This document shows, one piece after another, positions 20,465 through 29,977 of a stretch of DNA of 64,000 nucleotides; within the stretch, counting starts at the first letter, position 1; the number at the start of each line of letters is the position of its first letter. A model generated the notes under the pieces. The model was not told the DNA's origin. It did not search any database and saw nothing but the letters and a program-made list of their open reading frames with translations. The stretch comes from Cognatilysobacter terrigena. Lineage in GTDB: Bacteria; Pseudomonadota; Gammaproteobacteria; Xanthomonadales; Xanthomonadaceae. The stretch lies in contig NZ_SELT01000003.1 in NCBI RefSeq assembly GCF_004361065.1, positions 168,822 through 232,821 of the forward strand, written 5' to 3'. The position numbers and the translations under genes were made by a program.

Positions 20465-22579
20465 ATGACGGCTGACGGCGTTCCCCCCGACGCCGCCGTC
20501 GTCGCAAGCCGCTATCGCTTCGACGACGTCGTTGTCGACCTTGCCGCGCGCACCGTGATGCGCGCCGGGGAAGTGCGGACCGTCGAGCCCAAGGCCTTCG
20601 CCGTGCTCGCGACGCTGCTGGAACGGCCCGGCGAATTGGTCCCGCGCTACGAGCTGCTGGACGCGGTCTGGGGCCATCGCCACGTCACGCCGGGCGTGCT
20701 CACCCGCGTCATCGCGCAGCTGCGGCACGCGCTGGATGACGACGCGCAGCAGCCGCGCTACATCCAGACCCGCCACGCGCTCGGCTACTGCTTCATCGGC
20801 CAGCTGCTGCCGGATGTGGTGGACGACGCAGCTCCGCCGGTGCCGACACCAGCCGTCGTTCGGGACGCGCCGGTCGCGGCCGACGTCGCGTCGCCGACGC
20901 GCGAGGTCGCGCTTCCGCCGTGGTACCGACGGCGTGGCATGCGCCTTCTTGTCGGGGCCGTCGTGGCGCTGCTCGCGGTTGTCGCGATCGCCTTCGCGCT
21001 TCGCACGCGGACGTCGCAAGCGCCGCTCGCGCTGGAGCCTTCCGTCGCGGTACGGCCGTTCTCGATGGTCGGCGCCGCGCCGGGCGACCGCTACTTCGCC
21101 GAAGGCTTGGCAGCCGAGATGCGCAACGCGCTCGCCAGCGTCCATGGGCTGCAGGTCGCGCCCTTCGACTCCGCTGCGGCCGGCGACGCGCGCGAGGTCG
21201 GCCGTCGCCTGGGTGTCGCGGCGGTGCTCGACGCCCGCGTCGAGCGAACGAAAACGAATGTCCGCGTGGACGCGCATCTGGTCGACGTGTCGAGCGGCCG
21301 CACGGTCTGGTCGCGACGGTTCGACCGCCCGCTGCGCGACGTCTTCGAACTGCAGAGCCAGATGGCGGCCGACGTGGCGGGCGCTCTGGTGGGCCCGCTG
21401 CCGGACGCCGGCGAAGCACTGCGACACCAGCTCGCGCCGACGCAGAACGTCGGCGCGTTCGACGCCTACCTGCGCGGCCTGCACGCCCTGCTGGGCCGCG
21501 ATCGCGACACGCCGCGGGCGCTCGAGTTCTTCCGGCAGGCGATCGCGACCGATCCCGCCTTCGCACGTGCACAGGCGGCGATCTGCCGGACCGAGGTCTG
21601 GCGCTACGAAACGCAGCGCAATCCCGCAGCGTTCGATGCCGCGCGCCTCGCGTGCCGCACCGCCGAGAACATGGATCCGGGCATCGGCGAAGTGCAGCTG
21701 TCGCTCGGTGAGCTCTACCGGGTGCAGGGGCAGGCGGACAAGGCGGCGGAGTACTACCGGCGCGTCATCGATTTCCCCGGCCTGCGCGCGCAGGCGCTCG
21801 TCGGGCTCGCCAAGCTCGACGTGCTCGCGCATCGGCCCGACGACGCGCTCGCGCGCTTCCACGACGCGCTTGAGGCGGACCCGTCCGACGCGCACATCTA
21901 TGCCGAGATGGGCTATCAGCAGTACGTCGCGGGACGCGTCGACGCGGGTGTTGCATCGGTGAAACGCGCCACCGAACTCGCGCCGGACGACGCCGACCAC
22001 TGGCGTCTGTACGGAGGACTGCTGCTCACCGCCGGTCGCAGTGCCGATGCGGAGCACGCGCTGGAACGCGCGGTCGCGCTCGATCCGGATGACCAGACGA
22101 TCTCCAACCTCGGCACGCTCAAATACCAGCGCGGTGATTACGCCGCCGCCGCGGCGCTGTACCGGCGCGCGATCGCGCTCAGCCCGCAGAGCTATCTCTA
22201 CTACGCCAACCTCGGCGATGCGCTGCTCGCCGACGACCTCACTGCCGGGCAGGCGCCGGAGGCATTCCGCCACGCGGCCGAGCTTGCGCAGCGCTATGTC
22301 GACTACAACGGCGGCGACGCGCTCACGCTCGCGGGCCTCGGCTGGTATCGCGCGAACATCGGCGAACGCGAGCGTGCACTCGCGTTCGTGCGTCGCTCGG
22401 AGGCGAAGGGCGGCCAGGACGTCGATGTCGCGCTCTACAACGCGGAAACACTCATGCGCCTCGGCGACATCGACGGCGCGCGGCGTCGCATCGAACTCGC
22501 ACGCAAGGCCGGTGCGGCGGAAGAGCGTATCGCCACCAATCCACTGTTCAGGCGCGCCGGCCTCGTCGCCGCGCGCTGA
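20465..22579 (+). CDS. Membrane-anchored winged-helix regulator with TolB-like and TPR domains
   Basis: A 704-residue CadC-like one-protein regulator. Residues about 10-105 form an OmpR/PhoB-type winged helix (VEPKAFAVLATLLERPGELV, then TRVIAQLRHALDDD). A single transmembrane helix lies at about 158-180 (LLVGAVVALLAVVAIAFAL), so the rest is periplasmic. Residues about 190-320 resemble the TolB/FlgO-like domain (FAEGLAAEMRNALA; VVDV-like LVDVSSGRTVWSRRFD), and tandem TPRs fill the C-terminal half. Such proteins sense an envelope signal and act on DNA at the membrane; ligand and targets cannot be told here. An AGGAG site favours the ATG at 20465 over two upstream in-frame ATGs. A small gene follows 35 bases later. 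Confidence 0.85.
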   Translation: MTADGVPPDAAVVASRYRFDDVVVDLAARTVMRAGEVRTVEPKAFAVLATLLERPGELVPRYELLDAVWGHRHVTPGVLTRVIAQLRHALDDDAQQPRYIQTRHALGYCFIGQLLPDVVDDAAPPVPTPAVVRDAPVAADVASPTREVALPPWYRRRGMRLLVGAVVALLAVVAIAFALRTRTSQAPLALEPSVAVRPFSMVGAAPGDRYFAEGLAAEMRNALASVHGLQVAPFDSAAAGDAREVGRRLGVAAVLDARVERTKTNVRVDAHLVDVSSGRTVWSRRFDRPLRDVFELQSQMAADVAGALVGPLPDAGEALRHQLAPTQNVGAFDAYLRGLHALLGRDRDTPRALEFFRQAIATDPAFARAQAAICRTEVWRYETQRNPAAFDAARLACRTAENMDPGIGEVQLSLGELYRVQGQADKAAEYYRRVIDFPGLRAQALVGLAKLDVLAHRPDDALARFHDALEADPSDAHIYAEMGYQQYVAGRVDAGVASVKRATELAPDDADHWRLYGGLLLTAGRSADAEHALERAVALDPDDQTISNLGTLKYQRGDYAAAAALYRRAIALSPQSYLYYANLGDALLADDLTAGQAPEAFRHAAELAQRYVDYNGGDALTLAGLGWYRANIGERERALAFVRRSEAKGGQDVDVALYNAETLMRLGDIDGARRRIELARKAGAAEERIATNPLFRRAGLVAAR

Positions 22580-22614
22580 TGTTTCCGCCCGCGAGGGCCC
22601 GTTCTGGAGGTCAC

Positions 22615-22845
22615 ATGTCCAACTCGCCCCCGGTTGATCCACCGGCCGAAGGCACCACCGGTGAGGACCGCCTCGAATTGCGCTTGCCCGACGGCCGCCG
22701 CCTGCTCGTGATCGTCCGCTACCAGTACGGCGCGACGGTCGTCGTCGTCGGGCCGCCTAAACCGCCGAAAGGGCCGGTGCTGCTGTTCCCGCTCGACGAG
22801 CGTGTCGGCATCACGATCGAAACGGAAGTGGTCGCATCGGCGTAG
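22615..22845 (+). CDS. Hypothetical 76-residue protein
   Basis: An unrecognised protein with a Pro/Glu-rich N-terminus, a central beta-like part (LELRLPDGRRLLVIVRYQYG) and a PPKPPKGP turn. There is no signal peptide. A strong GGAGG site lies 5 bases before the ATG, and the gene begins 35 bases after the regulator stop, so co-transcription with it is likely. It could be a partner of the regulator, but nothing in the sequence shows that. Confidence 0.65.
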   Translation: MSNSPPVDPPAEGTTGEDRLELRLPDGRRLLVIVRYQYGATVVVVGPPKPPKGPVLLFPLDERVGITIETEVVASA

Positions 22846-23028
22846 TAACGGCGTCGCGCCGCGGGCTTCGTTGCTTCCACGATGCGGCGCTTGCCGCGAG
22901 CCGACGCTACCGAACGGCGACGCACGTCGCCACGACTGCCGCAGTCAATGGACGCACGCGACAGCCCGACGCCTCGCGCGGGGCGATTCCGCGCGGCATT
23001 CCGCCCGCTGGGCGATCAGGAGACTGTC

Positions 23029-23172
23029 ATGACCGACCGATCAAATCCGCCGCAACCCAATCCACTGCGCCCGCCGATCCCGCGCGATGCCTCGCCGCCG
23101 AAGCAGGGCAGTCCGCAGCCTTCAGACCAGGACAACATGCCGATCGTGGGCCCGCCGAAGCGGACGGAGTGA
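23029..23172 (+). CDS. Proline-rich 47-residue hypothetical protein
   Basis: A very small protein, about one quarter proline, hydrophilic and probably disordered, ending in VGPPKRTE. A GGAG ribosome site 7 bases upstream of the ATG is the main support. The 183 bases before it hold no other gene. Function unknown. It is similar in size and composition to the product at 53080. Confidence 0.55.
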   Translation: MTDRSNPPQPNPLRPPIPRDASPPKQGSPQPSDQDNMPIVGPPKRTE

Positions 23173-23229
23173 CTGCGGCGCTCGCGCCCGAACGCATGGG
23201 GCCGTAGCGCACCCGCGCAACGCCGCGCT

Positions 23230-23886
23230 TCAAATCAATGCCGGCGCCGGGGTGTCGTCGGCCACTATCCCCATGCTCGACCGCACCGGCGCGAACGAAC
23301 GCCGGTGTTCGGGGCAGGGGCCGTGCATCGCCAGCGCGGCGAGATGCTGCGGCGTCGAATAGCCCTTGTGCTGGTCGAAGCCGTACTGCGGCCAGCGCGC
23401 ATGCAGCTCGACCATCAGCGCATCGCGATGCGTCTTCGCGAGGATCGACGCCGCCATGATCGAGCGGCAGCGCGTGTCGCCCCCGACCCAGGCCTCGCCC
23501 GCGCACAGCAGGCCTTTCGGCACGACGTTGCCGTCGATGCGCGCGAGGTCCGCGGCGTGGCGCACGGCTTCGACGCATTCGCGCATGCCGAGCATCGTGG
23601 CGTGGAAGATGTTGAGGCGATCGATGGTGGCCACGTCGATCACGGCGATGTGCGACGCGATCGCGCGTTCGCGGATGCGCAAGGCGAGCACGTCGCGACG
23701 CTCGGCATCGAGCTGCTTCGAGTCGTTGAGCCCGTTGATCGGCGTGCGGCCCGGCGCGAAGACGACCGCGGCCACCACGACCGGCCCGGCCAGCGGCCCG
23801 CGACCGGCCTCGTCGACGCCGGCGATACGCTGCGCACCGCGGTCGACGGCGATCTCGAGTTCGGGTTGCGACGGGGCCTCAGCCAT
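23230..23886 (-). CDS. rnhB: Ribonuclease HII
   Basis: A 218-residue RNase HII, which removes ribonucleotides misincorporated in DNA. The catalytic signature [20 protein letters not shown] supplies the first Asp-Glu pair and the GRG ribonucleotide-recognition motif. Later acidic residues fall in [14 protein letters not shown] and HKGYSTPQH. The start is set at 23886 because that ATG overlaps the lpxB stop by 8 bases and gives the normal length; upstream in-frame ATGs lie inside lpxB. It is the last gene of the lpx operon. Confidence 0.95.
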   Translation of the reverse strand: MAEAPSQPELEIAVDRGAQRIAGVDEAGRGPLAGPVVVAAVVFAPGRTPINGLNDSKQLDAERRDVLALRIRERAIASHIAVIDVATIDRLNIFHATMLGMRECVEAVRHAADLARIDGNVVPKGLLCAGEAWVGGDTRCRSIMAASILAKTHRDALMVELHARWPQYGFDQHKGYSTPQHLAALAMHGPCPEHRRSFAPVRSSMGIVADDTPAPALI

Positions 23887-25054
23887 GTCGCGAGGATACG
23901 ACCTCGGCGACGGCATCGGCTGCGCGCGCCGACGCATCGCGACGCAATTCCTCGTGCAGCTTCGTGAATCGCGGCACCAGATCGCGAACCGCATCGGGGC
24001 TCCGCAACCAGTGCAGCACCGCCGACGCGAGTTTCTCTGGCGTGCAGTCGTGCTGCATGAGTTCCGGCACGAGGTCGGCGCCGGCCAGGATGTTCGGCAG
24101 CGCGTAGCGGTCGACCTTCAGCATGCCGAGGCCCTTCACCATCCGGTAGGTCATCACCGCGACCTTGTAGGCGACCACCATCGGCCGCTTCGCGAGCAGG
24201 CCTTCGAGCGTCGCCGTGCCGGACGCGAGCAGCACGACGTCGCTCGCGATCATCAGCGTGCGCGCGTTGCCGTCGATGATGCGCAGCGCGTCGCTGAGCC
24301 GTGCGCGGGCGGGCGACTGCGCGAGGACGCGCTCGAACGTCGCGCGCGCGCGTGCGTCGGCCATGGGCGCGAGGACCTGGAGGTCGGGAACGGCATCGCG
24401 CACGCGCGCGGCAGCGTCGAGGAAGTCCGCACCGAGGCGTTCGATTTCGCCGGTCCGTGATCCAGGCAGCAGCGCGAGAACCGGTCCGTCGATCGACAGA
24501 TCGAGCCTCGCGCGCGCATCGGCGCGGTCGGGCACGAGCGGCATCTCGTCGGCGAGCGGGTGGCCGACGAAACGCGCGTCCACGCCGTGCTTCGCGTAGA
24601 TCGCCGGCTCCATCGGGAACAGGCAGAGCACGCGATCCGCCGATTCGCCGATCTTCGCCGCACGCCCCTCGCGCCACGCCCAGACCGACGGACTCACGTA
24701 GTGCACGGTCGCGACGCCGCGCTGTTTGAGCCAGCGCTCGACGCCGAGATTGAAATCGGGTGCATCGATGCCGATGAACACGTCCGGCCGCCACGCGAGC
24801 ACGCGCTCGCGCAGCGCGCGTCGCAGCCGCAGCAGGCGGGGCAAGTGACGCAGCACGTCCGCGAGCCCCATGACTGCGAGTTCGCCCGCGTCGTGCCAGG
24901 CGTCGAAGCCCGCCTCGCGCATGCGGTCACCGCCGATGCCGGCGAATTCGGCGTCCGGCCAGCGCTCGCGAAGTGCGTCGATCAGACCGGCGCCGAGAAG
25001 GTCGCCGGAGGCTTCACCAGCAACGATCGCGATGCGATGGGGGCGCGTCGACAT
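23879..25054 (-). CDS. lpxB: Lipid-A-disaccharide synthase
   Basis: A 391-residue LpxB, the peripheral inner-membrane glycosyltransferase joining UDP-diacylglucosamine and lipid X to the lipid A disaccharide. The N-terminus [17 protein letters not shown] is diagnostic. [10 protein letters not shown] and [17 protein letters not shown] are the substrate-binding stretches, and [11 protein letters not shown] and [10 protein letters not shown] complete the family pattern. It lies 27 bases after lpxA and overlaps rnhB. Confidence 0.96.
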   Translation of the reverse strand: MSTRPHRIAIVAGEASGDLLGAGLIDALRERWPDAEFAGIGGDRMREAGFDAWHDAGELAVMGLADVLRHLPRLLRLRRALRERVLAWRPDVFIGIDAPDFNLGVERWLKQRGVATVHYVSPSVWAWREGRAAKIGESADRVLCLFPMEPAIYAKHGVDARFVGHPLADEMPLVPDRADARARLDLSIDGPVLALLPGSRTGEIERLGADFLDAAARVRDAVPDLQVLAPMADARARATFERVLAQSPARARLSDALRIIDGNARTLMIASDVVLLASGTATLEGLLAKRPMVVAYKVAVMTYRMVKGLGMLKVDRYALPNILAGADLVPELMQHDCTPEKLASAVLHWLRSPDAVRDLVPRFTKLHEELRRDASARAADAVAEVVSSRHG

Positions 25055-25081
25055 GGGCGCAGCCGTGACGGAGCGGTGCGG

Positions 25082-25864
25082 TCAGCGCAGCAGCGGGCGA
25101 TCGCCGCTGTTCACGAAATCGAGCAGCAGGCGCACGTCATCACTCTCGCCCGCGATCTCCGCAAGCTTCGTGCGCGCCTCATCGAGCGATCCGCCGGCGA
25201 CGTACAGCGCGCGATATGCGCGCTTGATCGCGGCAATGCGACCCGCATCGAAGCCACGACGCTTCAGACCTTCCGCGTTGATACCGCGCGGCCGGCCGTA
25301 GTCTTCCTGCGCGACCATCACGAACGGCGGCACGTCGCCATTGACGAACGCGCCCATGCCGACGAACGCATGCGCACCGATGCGGCAGAACTGATGGATG
25401 CCGGCGAAACCGCTGAGGATCACGTGGTCGCCGACCGTGACATGGCCGGCGAGCGTCGCGTTGTTCGAGAAGATGCAGTCGTTGCCGACGTCGCAGTCGT
25501 GCGCGACATGCACGTACGCGAGCAGCCAGTTGCGATCGCCGATGCGCGTTACGCCGCCGCCGTTGCCGGTGCCGCGATTGAGCGTGACGAACTCGCGGAA
25601 GGTGTTGCCGTCGCCGATGACGAGTTCGACGCGCTCGCCGGCGAACTTCTTGTCCTGCGGCTCGCCGCCCACCGCGCAATGCCCGATGAAGCGGTTGTTG
25701 CGGCCGATGCGCGTCGGGCCGACCACGCTGCAATGCGGGCCGAAGGTCGTTCCGTCACCGACCTCGACCTCGTCGGCGATGTAGCAGAACGGCCCCACGG
25801 CAACGCCGTCGCCCAGACGGGCGCCCGGCTCGACCACGGCGCTCGGGTGGACCTGCGCTGCCAT
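25082..25864 (-). CDS. lpxA: UDP-N-acetylglucosamine O-acyltransferase
   Basis: A 260-residue LpxA, the first enzyme of lipid A synthesis, moving a 3-hydroxyacyl chain from ACP to UDP-GlcNAc. It has left-handed beta-helix hexapeptide repeats along most of its length. The catalytic histidine lies in the [14 protein letters not shown] stretch, followed by GIHQFCRIG, and a helical C-terminus comes after [12 protein letters not shown]. The ATG at 25864 is 2 bases after the fabZ stop, consistent with coupling; an upstream in-frame ATG lies within fabZ. Confidence 0.96.
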   Translation of the reverse strand: MAAQVHPSAVVEPGARLGDGVAVGPFCYIADEVEVGDGTTFGPHCSVVGPTRIGRNNRFIGHCAVGGEPQDKKFAGERVELVIGDGNTFREFVTLNRGTGNGGGVTRIGDRNWLLAYVHVAHDCDVGNDCIFSNNATLAGHVTVGDHVILSGFAGIHQFCRIGAHAFVGMGAFVNGDVPPFVMVAQEDYGRPRGINAEGLKRRGFDAGRIAAIKRAYRALYVAGGSLDEARTKLAEIAGESDDVRLLLDFVNSGDRPLLR

Positions 25865-25866
25865 GC

Positions 25867-26334
25867 TCAGCGCTTCGCCTCGGCGCAGAGGATCTCCGCG
25901 CATGCGACCACTTCGCCATCGACGCGCGCGACGCCGGCATACATCGCCATGTTGCGGATCACGCGCTTGAGTTCGACGTCGAGTTCCAGGCGATCGCCCG
26001 GCACCACCTGCTTCATGAACTTCGCGTTGTCGACCTTGACGAGGTAGAAGAGCTTGTCGCCTTCCTTGTCGTCGCCTTCCGACTTCGCCGTCAGCGTGGT
26101 CAGCAGGCCGCCCGCCTGCGCGAGTGCCTCGATGATCAGCACGCCGGGCATCACCGGATTACCGGGGAAATGACCGGTGAAGCAGGGCTCGTTCACCGTA
26201 ACGTTCTTGTACGCGAGGACGCGCTTGCGGGGCTCGAACTCGACGACGCGATCCACCAGCAGGAACGGATACCGGTGCGGCAGAAGCTTTTCGATGCCGC
26301 GGACGTCGACGGGGAGCTGCACGGTCTGATTCAT
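25867..26334 (-). CDS. fabZ: 3-hydroxyacyl-[acyl-carrier-protein] dehydratase FabZ
   Basis: A 155-residue hot-dog-fold dehydratase that removes water from 3-hydroxyacyl-ACP in fatty-acid elongation, competing with LpxA/LpxD for the same substrates. The motif [14 protein letters not shown] and the catalytic [20 protein letters not shown] (active His and Glu) are intact. The start [20 protein letters not shown] matches family N-termini. It lies between lpxD and lpxA, the conserved order. Confidence 0.97.
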   Translation of the reverse strand: MNQTVQLPVDVRGIEKLLPHRYPFLLVDRVVEFEPRKRVLAYKNVTVNEPCFTGHFPGNPVMPGVLIIEALAQAGGLLTTLTAKSEGDDKEGDKLFYLVKVDNAKFMKQVVPGDRLELDVELKRVIRNMAMYAGVARVDGEVVACAEILCAEAKR

Positions 26335-26401
26335 TCGTGATCCTGCGGAGCGGCCGGACGGGCCGGCGCCGAAGCCGCCCATGATACGGCGCGAGGCGGA
26401 T

Positions 26402-27424
26402 TCAGTCCCGGCGGCCGCGGAACAGGCGATCCAGCTGGCGGAAGCGGGCAGCATTGCGCCGCCAGACGCGGTTTTCCATCAGCGGCGTACCCGAGGAGTA
26501 TTCGCCCGGCTCGCGGATGGAATGGGTGACCAGGCTCATCGCCGTGACCACCACCTTGTCGCAGAGCTCGATGTGGCCGACCACGCCGGCGCCGCCGCCG
26601 ATCAGGCAGTAGCGGCCGATGCGCGTGCTGCCCGCGATCGCCACGCAACCGGCCATCGCCGTATGGGCGCCGATGCGCACGTTGTGGCCGATCTGGATCT
26701 GGTTGTCGAGGCGGACGTCTTCCTCGAGAACGGTGTCGTCGATCGCGCCGCGATCGATGGTGGTATTCGCGCCGATCTCGCAATCGTCCCCGATCACGAC
26801 GCCGCCAAGCTGCGGCACCTTCAGCCATGCGCCCTGGTCCATCGCGATACCGAAGCCGTCGGCACCGATCACCGCGCCGGGATGCACGAGCACCCGCGCA
26901 CCGAGGCGCACCCGTGTGACCAGCGTGACGCGTGCGACCAGTCGCGCGCCTTCGCCGACGACGCAGTCTTCGCCGATGACGCAACCCGGGCCGATCACCG
27001 CCCCCGCATGCACGACGCTGCGCGCGCCGATGCTGACGTGCGGACCGACGCTCGCGCGTGGATCGACGTTCGCGCTCGCGTCGACCACGGCGGACGCATG
27101 AACGCCCGCGTTCGCAGCAGGCAGGGTCTCGAACAGCGCGGCGATGCGTGCGTACGCCGAATAGGGATCGCGCGCGACGAGCGACGTGCCGGTCGCCGCG
27201 TCGGCATCACCGGCGGCGAGCACGACGATGCCCGCGCGGGTCGTCGCGAGCGCCGCCCGGTATTTCGAATTGGAGAGAAAGGTCAGCCGGTCGGGCGTCG
27301 CGTCCGCGATGGTCGCGACGCCCCGAACCACGGTGGCGGCATCGCCGCGCACCTCAAGCCCGAACCGCTCCGCGAGCTCGCCGGCGGTGTACTGCGGGCG
27401 ATGCTCGTGGGTGCCCGGGCTCAT
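26402..27424 (-). CDS. lpxD: UDP-3-O-acylglucosamine N-acyltransferase
   Basis: A 340-residue LpxD, the third acylation step of lipid A (N-acylation of UDP-3-O-acyl-glucosamine). The N-terminal uridine-binding domain includes LTFLSNSKYRAAL. The left-handed beta-helix has the substrate motif GADGFGIAMDQGAW and the catalytic histidine in IGHNVRIGAHTAMAGCVAI. A C-terminal helix ends the chain. It follows bamA by 7 bases, with no skp gene between, unlike E. coli. Confidence 0.96.
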   Translation of the reverse strand: MSPGTHEHRPQYTAGELAERFGLEVRGDAATVVRGVATIADATPDRLTFLSNSKYRAALATTRAGIVVLAAGDADAATGTSLVARDPYSAYARIAALFETLPAANAGVHASAVVDASANVDPRASVGPHVSIGARSVVHAGAVIGPGCVIGEDCVVGEGARLVARVTLVTRVRLGARVLVHPGAVIGADGFGIAMDQGAWLKVPQLGGVVIGDDCEIGANTTIDRGAIDDTVLEEDVRLDNQIQIGHNVRIGAHTAMAGCVAIAGSTRIGRYCLIGGGAGVVGHIELCDKVVVTAMSLVTHSIREPGEYSSGTPLMENRVWRRNAARFRQLDRLFRGRRD

Positions 27425-27431
27425 GCGCGGA

Positions 27432-29900
27432 TCAGAACACGCCGCCGAAGGTGAACTGCAGGCGTTCCAGCTCGTCGTTGTCCTTCTTGCGGAACGGGAA
27501 CGCGTAGCTGATCGAGATCGGACCCATCGGCGAACGCCACAGCATCGAGATACCGGCAGACGCGCGCAGTTCGCCGGCGTCCCAATCGTTCGTGGTAGCG
27601 AACACGTTGCCGACGTCGAGGAACGCCGAGATGCGGGCTGACGGGCTGTTGATCAGCGTCGGGAAGAACATTTCGACCGAGCCGATCGTCTTCACCGCGC
27701 CACCGATCGGCTGCAGGAAGTTCGAGCCCGCGGCCGCGGCGCGCGGACCGAGCGTGTTGTCCGAGAAGCCGCGGACCGATCGCACACCACCGGCGTAGAA
27801 GTTCTCGAAGAACGGCAGACCGGTCGCGGTGATCGTCTTGACGTAGTCCGTCGACGAGGTCAGGCACGGCTCGCTCGGCGCCGGACCCGGCGTGAACGTA
27901 TCCGTGATGCCGTCGCCATTGGCGTCGCTATAGGTGCCGTTGGTGAAGCAGACGTTGCGCGTGAAGTCCTTGCCGTAGCTGTTGCCGTAGCCGAGTTCGG
28001 CGCGCGTATTAAGCACCAGGTGGCGATTGAGGCGCCAGAACTTGGAGATGTCGTAGTTGAGCTTGTAGTACTCGACCGTCGAACCCGGCAGTGCAACTTC
28101 AGCGTTGAACCGCTGCATCATGCCGACGTTCGGCGTCAGGAAGTTGTCGAGCGTATTGCGCGACCAGCCGATCTGCCCACGCAGCGTGTGGAACGTGCGG
28201 TTGCCGACGGCATCGATGTAATCCACGAGCGGCTGCGGCGCGCTGCCCGGGTACGCGAAGATCTCGTTGGAATCGACGCCGATCAGTGCGGTGATCGAGT
28301 CGGTCTCGGAAATCGGCACGCCCAGAACGACCTGACCGGCACCGCTGGTCGAGTTGTACTGCGCGGTGTTGAAGTTCGAGTTGTCGAACTCGCGCCACCA
28401 CAGGTTGTAGCCCAGCGACACGCCGCTGTCGGTGAAGTACGGATTGACGAACGAGAAGTCGTAACGCTGCAAGTACGAGTTGCGGTTCGCCTGCACCGAC
28501 ACACGATTGCCGGTGCCGAGGACGTTGTTCTGCGACAGCTGGATCTGCGTGGTCAGGCCGCTGAGCTGCGAATAGCCGAGACCGAACACGAAGCTGCCCG
28601 ACGTCGTTTCCTTGACGCTGACGACCACGTCGACCTGGTCCGGAGAGCCCGGCACCGGCTGGTTGTCGACATCGACCGTTTCGAAGAAGCCGAGGCCCTG
28701 CAGGCGGATCTTGGAGCGGTCCAGCGCAGCCTGCGAGTACCAGCTGCCCTCGAACTGGCGCATCTCGCGACGAAGCACTTCGTCCGACGTGCGGGTGTTG
28801 CCCTTGAAGATGATGCGGCGGACGTTGACGCGCGGGCCGGGCACGACCTGCATGTTCAACGCGACCGTCTTGTTTTCCTTGTCGATCGACGGCACCGCGT
28901 TGACCTGCGCGAAGGCATAGCCGACGTTCGCGAGCGTTGCGGTAATCGAGTCGGACGACAGCTCGAGCAGGCGACGCGAGAAGATCTGGCCTTCCTTCAC
29001 GTACACACGCTTCTGGATCTCTTCCTTCGGAAGCACGGTGTCGCCGGTGACTTCCACCTTGGACACCTTGTACTGCTCACCCTCGGTCACGCCGGCGGTG
29101 ATGAACATGTCCTTGCGGTTCGGGCTGATCTCGACCTGCGTGCTGTCCACGCTGAAGTCGACGTAGCCGCGATCGAGGTAGTACGAATTGAGCTTCTCGA
29201 GATCGCCCGACAGCTTCTCGCGCGAGTACTGGTCGTCGCGCTTGTACCAGCTCTTCCAGTTGGTCTCGCGCGATTCCCACGAATCACGCAGATCCTCTTC
29301 GCCGAACTTCTCGTTGCCGACGATGTTGATGTGGCGGATGCGGGCGGCCGAGCCTTCCTTGATCGCGATCGTCACGTCGACGCGGTTGCGATCGAGGCGC
29401 GACACCGTCGGCGTGATCTCGACGTTGTACTTGCCGCGGTTGTTGTACTGGCGCGTCAGTTCCTGCGTCACGCGGTCGAGCGCGAGGCGATCGAACGTGC
29501 CGCCCTCGGAGAGACCGATGTCGTTGAGGCCCTTGGTCAGGTCCTCGGTCTTGATGTCCTTGTTGCCCGTCAGCGTGAGCTTGTTGATCGACGGGCGCTC
29601 GGTGACGTCGACGACGAGGATGTCGCCCTGCCGCTCGACGCGCACGTCCTCGAAGAAGCCGGTCTTGTAGAGCGCGCGGATGGCGTCGGCGACCTTGGTG
29701 CCGTCGACAGTGTCGCCGCGCTCGATCGGCAGGTAGGTGAACACCGTGCCCGCCGAGATGCGCTGGAGGCCGTCGACACGGATGTCGCTGACGGTGAACG
29801 GCGCGAACGCCTGGGCGAGGGCGGAAGTCACCGGCGCAGCGGCCATCGCGGACGCGAGGGCGAGGGCAAGCAGGCGGCGGGGCAGGGGTCGCGTCATCAT
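27432..29900 (-). CDS. bamA: Outer membrane protein assembly factor BamA
   Basis: An 822-residue BamA, the core of the BAM complex that folds outer-membrane proteins. The signal peptide ends near SALAQAFAPF. Five POTRA domains cover about residues 30-430 (first: FTVSDIRVDGLQRISAGTVF). The 16-strand barrel follows, with PFFENFYAGGVRSVRGF containing the essential loop-6 VRGF motif, and ends in the aromatic YAFPFRKKDNDELERLQFTF region. About 40 residues before VRGF is an unusual insert with two cysteines and an acidic DANGDGITD stretch. There are two adjacent ATGs; the first (29900) is used. It lies between rseP and lpxD. Confidence 0.96.
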   Translation of the reverse strand: MMTRPLPRRLLALALASAMAAAPVTSALAQAFAPFTVSDIRVDGLQRISAGTVFTYLPIERGDTVDGTKVADAIRALYKTGFFEDVRVERQGDILVVDVTERPSINKLTLTGNKDIKTEDLTKGLNDIGLSEGGTFDRLALDRVTQELTRQYNNRGKYNVEITPTVSRLDRNRVDVTIAIKEGSAARIRHINIVGNEKFGEEDLRDSWESRETNWKSWYKRDDQYSREKLSGDLEKLNSYYLDRGYVDFSVDSTQVEISPNRKDMFITAGVTEGEQYKVSKVEVTGDTVLPKEEIQKRVYVKEGQIFSRRLLELSSDSITATLANVGYAFAQVNAVPSIDKENKTVALNMQVVPGPRVNVRRIIFKGNTRTSDEVLRREMRQFEGSWYSQAALDRSKIRLQGLGFFETVDVDNQPVPGSPDQVDVVVSVKETTSGSFVFGLGYSQLSGLTTQIQLSQNNVLGTGNRVSVQANRNSYLQRYDFSFVNPYFTDSGVSLGYNLWWREFDNSNFNTAQYNSTSGAGQVVLGVPISETDSITALIGVDSNEIFAYPGSAPQPLVDYIDAVGNRTFHTLRGQIGWSRNTLDNFLTPNVGMMQRFNAEVALPGSTVEYYKLNYDISKFWRLNRHLVLNTRAELGYGNSYGKDFTRNVCFTNGTYSDANGDGITDTFTPGPAPSEPCLTSSTDYVKTITATGLPFFENFYAGGVRSVRGFSDNTLGPRAAAAGSNFLQPIGGAVKTIGSVEMFFPTLINSPSARISAFLDVGNVFATTNDWDAGELRASAGISMLWRSPMGPISISYAFPFRKKDNDELERLQFTFGGVF

Positions 29901-29977
29901 CAGTCCGGTTGGATCGAATCCAGGGAAACGCCGCAGGCAATCGGCCGGCGCGGTGGAGAGGTCGGCCGAAGCCGCCG

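Noticed and set aside
20318..22642. A 774-codon minus-strand frame across the winged-helix regulator
   Set aside because: Shadow frame of a gene with clear domains. No ribosome site, Arg/Glu-rich composition.
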